Source: Stenotrophomonas raiganjensis (SeqCode) (lineage in GTDB: Bacteria; Pseudomonadota; Gammaproteobacteria; Xanthomonadales; Xanthomonadaceae). Taken from it: 64,000 nt of DNA. Below are positions 62,584-64,000 of the stretch, piece by piece. The notes beneath the pieces were generated by a model. It saw nothing but the letters and a program-made list of their open reading frames with translations, made no database searches and was not told where the DNA came from. Location of the stretch: the NCBI RefSeq assembly GCF_030658505.1, contig NZ_JAUTXR010000184.1, positions 82,504-146,503 on the forward strand, in the 5' to 3' direction. Made by a program: the position numbers and the translations under genes. Position 1 is the first letter of the stretch; the number at the start of each line of letters is the position of its first letter.

Positions 62584-63111
62584 TCACAGTTGCCGCAACA
62601 GGCGCTCGAAGGCCGCCGCGGAGGCCTCCACGTGGCGCTCCAGGCGGTGGCCATCGTCGACCAGCAGCAACTGCGCCGAGCGCGCCTGCGCCCAGGCGAT
62701 CACGCCTGCGGCCGGTACCACGTCGTCATGCCAGGCCTGCACCACTGTGGTCGGCACCGCAGCGGCGTCCAGCGCCGGCATCGGGCCCATGGTGGTCGGC
62801 GGCACCATCAGGAACAGCCCGGCCACTGGTACCTGCAGCGAGGCAATGGCGGAGATGTAGGCCCCCAGGCTGGAGCCGGCCAGCACCACCGGGCCCTGCT
62901 GGGCGGCGATGGCGGTGCGCTCGACCAGGCGGCGCAGCCGGGTCGGCACGTCGCCTACGCGGCTGACCTCGCTCATCGCGTCCAGGTCGGTGTAGTCCGG
63001 GCGCTCATGGGTCCAGCCCAGGCGCTGCGCCACGTCGGCCAGTGCGGTGACCTTGGTCGCTTCCGGGCCACTCTCGAAGCCGTGGGACAGGATGCAGTGG
63101 CCGCGGCTCAC
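62584..63111 (-). CDS. Alpha/beta hydrolase (YqiA/RBBP9-like small serine hydrolase)
   Basis: The product is a small alpha/beta hydrolase of about 175 residues. [10 protein letters not shown] forms the oxyanion strand, [10 protein letters not shown] carries the nucleophile Ser, WHDDVVP supplies the acid and DDGHRL the His, so the triad is complete. The substrate is unknown; esterase or thioesterase activity is possible. GTG 63111 lies seven bases after GGAG and begins right at the fold. ATG 63177 upstream would add 22 residues and leave only six bases to the divergent ampD. The longer frame antisense to ampD is rejected. Confidence 0.8.
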   Translation of the reverse strand: MSRGHCILSHGFESGPEATKVTALADVAQRLGWTHERPDYTDLDAMSEVSRVGDVPTRLRRLVERTAIAAQQGPVVLAGSSLGAYISAIASLQVPVAGLFLMVPPTTMGPMPALDAAAVPTTVVQAWHDDVVPAAGVIAWAQARSAQLLLVDDGHRLERHVEASAAAFERLLRQL

Positions 63112-63183
63112 GCGCAGGCTCCGTGCGCGCGGCTCGACAAGGAAAGGGAAGGCAGGTTCATGCCGCAATGCTAGCATCGCCGG

Positions 63184-63750
63184 ATGCCCAATCCGCTCCT
63201 GCCCGGCCTGCAGCTGCAGCCCCTGCCCTACGAAGACCGTCTGCCACTGCGCGACCCGGCCACGCTGGAGATGGTGGTGATCCACTGCACCGAGCTTCCC
63301 GATCTGGCGATGGCGCGCGAGTACGGCGAGCGCGTGCTGTATGACAGCGGTGCCGGCAACAGCGGGCATTTCTACATCGACCGCGACGGCCGCGTGGTGC
63401 AGTACGTGGCGCCGGAACGCGTAGCCCATCACGTGCGCGGCATGAACGCGCATACGCTGGGTATCGAGCTGGTCAATACCGGGCGCTACCCGCACTGGTT
63501 CGACAGCCGCCACCAGGCGATGGACGAACCCTATGCCGAGGCGCAGCTGGCAGCGTTGGAGGCACTGTTGCTGGCGCTGGTGGTGCGCTATCCGTCACTG
63601 CGACGGATTGCCGGGCATGACCAGCTGGACCTGGAGCAGGTGCCGGCCAGTGATGATCCGGCGCTGACGGTGGCACGCAAGCGTGACCCGGGGCCGTTGT
63701 TCCCGTGGACGCGGGTGCTGGCGAGGGTGCCACTGCAGCCGGTTGGGTAA
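63184..63750 (+). CDS. ampD: AmpD-type N-acetylmuramoyl-L-alanine amidase (amidase_2)
   Basis: The 188-residue amidase has no signal peptide. Zinc ligands appear in MVVIHCTE (His34), AGHDQLD and the final KRDPGPLFPW block, and the AHHVRGMNAHTLGIELVN core is typical of amidase_2 enzymes. It would cut the amide between anhydroMurNAc and the stem peptide during wall recycling. In S. maltophilia, loss of a cytosolic AmpD raises L1/L2 beta-lactamase via AmpR; whether this is that gene or a paralogue cannot be told. ATG 63184 is divergent from the hydrolase. Repeats follow the stop. Confidence 0.85.
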   Translation: MPNPLLPGLQLQPLPYEDRLPLRDPATLEMVVIHCTELPDLAMAREYGERVLYDSGAGNSGHFYIDRDGRVVQYVAPERVAHHVRGMNAHTLGIELVNTGRYPHWFDSRHQAMDEPYAEAQLAALEALLLALVVRYPSLRRIAGHDQLDLEQVPASDDPALTVARKRDPGPLFPWTRVLARVPLQPVG

Positions 63751-63753
63751 GCG

Positions 63754-63770
63754 GCAGGGCTGCGCCCTGC
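63754..63770. repeat. Hairpin just after ampD
   Basis: GCAGGGC and GCCCTGC (seven-base arms) around TGC, followed by ACCCGCAGAAG. It lies three bases after the ampD stop and probably belongs to a repeat complex with the 102-bp inverted repeat downstream. Confidence 0.55.
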
Positions 63771-63822
63771 ACCCGCAGAAGCCGAAGCCAGAGCAACAGC
63801 AGAACCTGACTTCCTGAGGGGA

Positions 63823-63924
63823 GGCGGGGTGGGTCCGGTTGCGGGGGACGCTGCAAGTACGTCCATGTAAGCTCGGTCGCCGCATCCATGCGGCTCACGC
63901 CCCCGCAACCGGACCCACCCCGCC
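63823..63924. repeat. 102-bp element with perfect 25-bp inverted arms
   Basis: Arms 63823-63847 and 63900-63924 are perfect complements (outer part GGCGGGGTGGGTCC). The 52-base centre includes a second hairpin, GCCGCAT-CC-ATGCGGC at 63879-63894. No transposase is present, so it is a palindromic repeat or a folded RNA element. The right arm is read through by the kdpD-like frame. Confidence 0.75.
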
Positions 63925-64000
63925 TTCGACAGTTTCCTGCGATCTGTCGGGCCGGCGGCAAGCTGACGGTGTTCCTCGGCGCGGCGCCGGGCGTGGGCAA
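63888..64000 (+). CDS. kdpD: KdpD-like sensor kinase, extreme N-terminus (cut by window end)
   Basis: The last 38 codons encode an N-terminus ending in GGKLTVFLGAAPGVG, the Walker-A-containing start of the KdpD domain of potassium-sensing kinases (KdpD of KdpDE). The upstream part reads PQPDPPRLRQ, resembling the RPDPDRLLEQ of E. coli KdpD. The only ATG in frame is 63888, inside the central hairpin of the 102-bp inverted repeat, so the first 13 codons come from the repeat. The usual kdpABC genes are not upstream, since ampD is. The rest lies beyond the window. A different start or a pseudogene fragment cannot be excluded. Confidence 0.6.
   Translation, partial: MRLTPPQPDPPRLRQFPAICRAGGKLTVFLGAAPGVG

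Noticed and set aside
60330..62966. 878-codon open frame antisense to rlmKL
   Set aside because: The minus strand encodes a complete RlmKL with all motifs. The plus frame gives a His/Gln/Arg-rich, domainless product typical of a shadow.

Overview
The window is a contiguous piece of a high-GC gammaproteobacterial chromosome. It most likely comes from the Stenotrophomonas maltophilia group of the Xanthomonadaceae. The main reasons are the many short palindromes that open with GTAG or GGTGGG and sit between gene ends (the SMAG type of REP element known from S. maltophilia), the very GC-rich third codon positions, the Oar-like TonB-dependent receptor, and the overall gene content. No rRNA, tRNA, CRISPR array, transposase or prophage gene was seen. 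About 63 genes are supported. Those at both ends are cut by the window: pilY1 at the left and a kdpD-like gene at the right.

Left part (1-31 kb). A type IV minor pilin operon (fimT-pilV-pilW-pilX-pilY1) runs leftwards off the window. It is followed by ppnN, a large outer membrane receptor, grxD with an unusual SDR gene, sodB, an AhpD-like gene, purEK, a Trm112-like gene with nadC, several envelope proteins, the cytochrome bc1 operon petABC with sspAB downstream, a lytic transglycosylase, a WYL regulator divergent from a GST, miaB, and an HlyD/ABC efflux set. Between hlyD and phoH lies a 440-base non-coding stretch holding two diverged copies of a segment offset by exactly 172 bases.

Middle part (29-46 kb). 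A co-directional run phoH-ybeY-(membrane protein)-(exported protein)-corC-DUF4105-corA is followed by a polyamine uptake and catabolism region. That region has a succinate-semialdehyde-type dehydrogenase, potGHI, an FAD monooxygenase, potF, puuA, puuD and the divergent puuB. Further right come puuC and an omega-aminotransferase. Together these could import putrescine, glutamylate it, oxidise it and feed the carbon to succinate.

The polyamine genes are split at 46.0-51.8 kb by a signalling block. It holds a MASE1 membrane protein with a decayed kinase-like tail, a small exported protein, a REC-REC-GGDEF diguanylate cyclase, a bacteriohemerythrin and an MFS transporter. The hemerythrin gene is preceded by a perfect FNR/ANR palindrome placed as in a class II activated promoter. 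This suggests an oxygen-regulated c-di-GMP/hemerythrin module, the most interesting functional proposal here.

Right part (54-64 kb). A ParB-like orphan and a DUF445 protein are followed by a probable Fur-controlled trio (DUF3649, PepSY, DUF3325), a small unknown gene, rlmKL, an alpha/beta hydrolase and an AmpD-type amidase. A 102-bp element with perfect 25-bp inverted arms follows. The window ends in a KdpD-like N-terminus whose only visible start codon lies inside that element.
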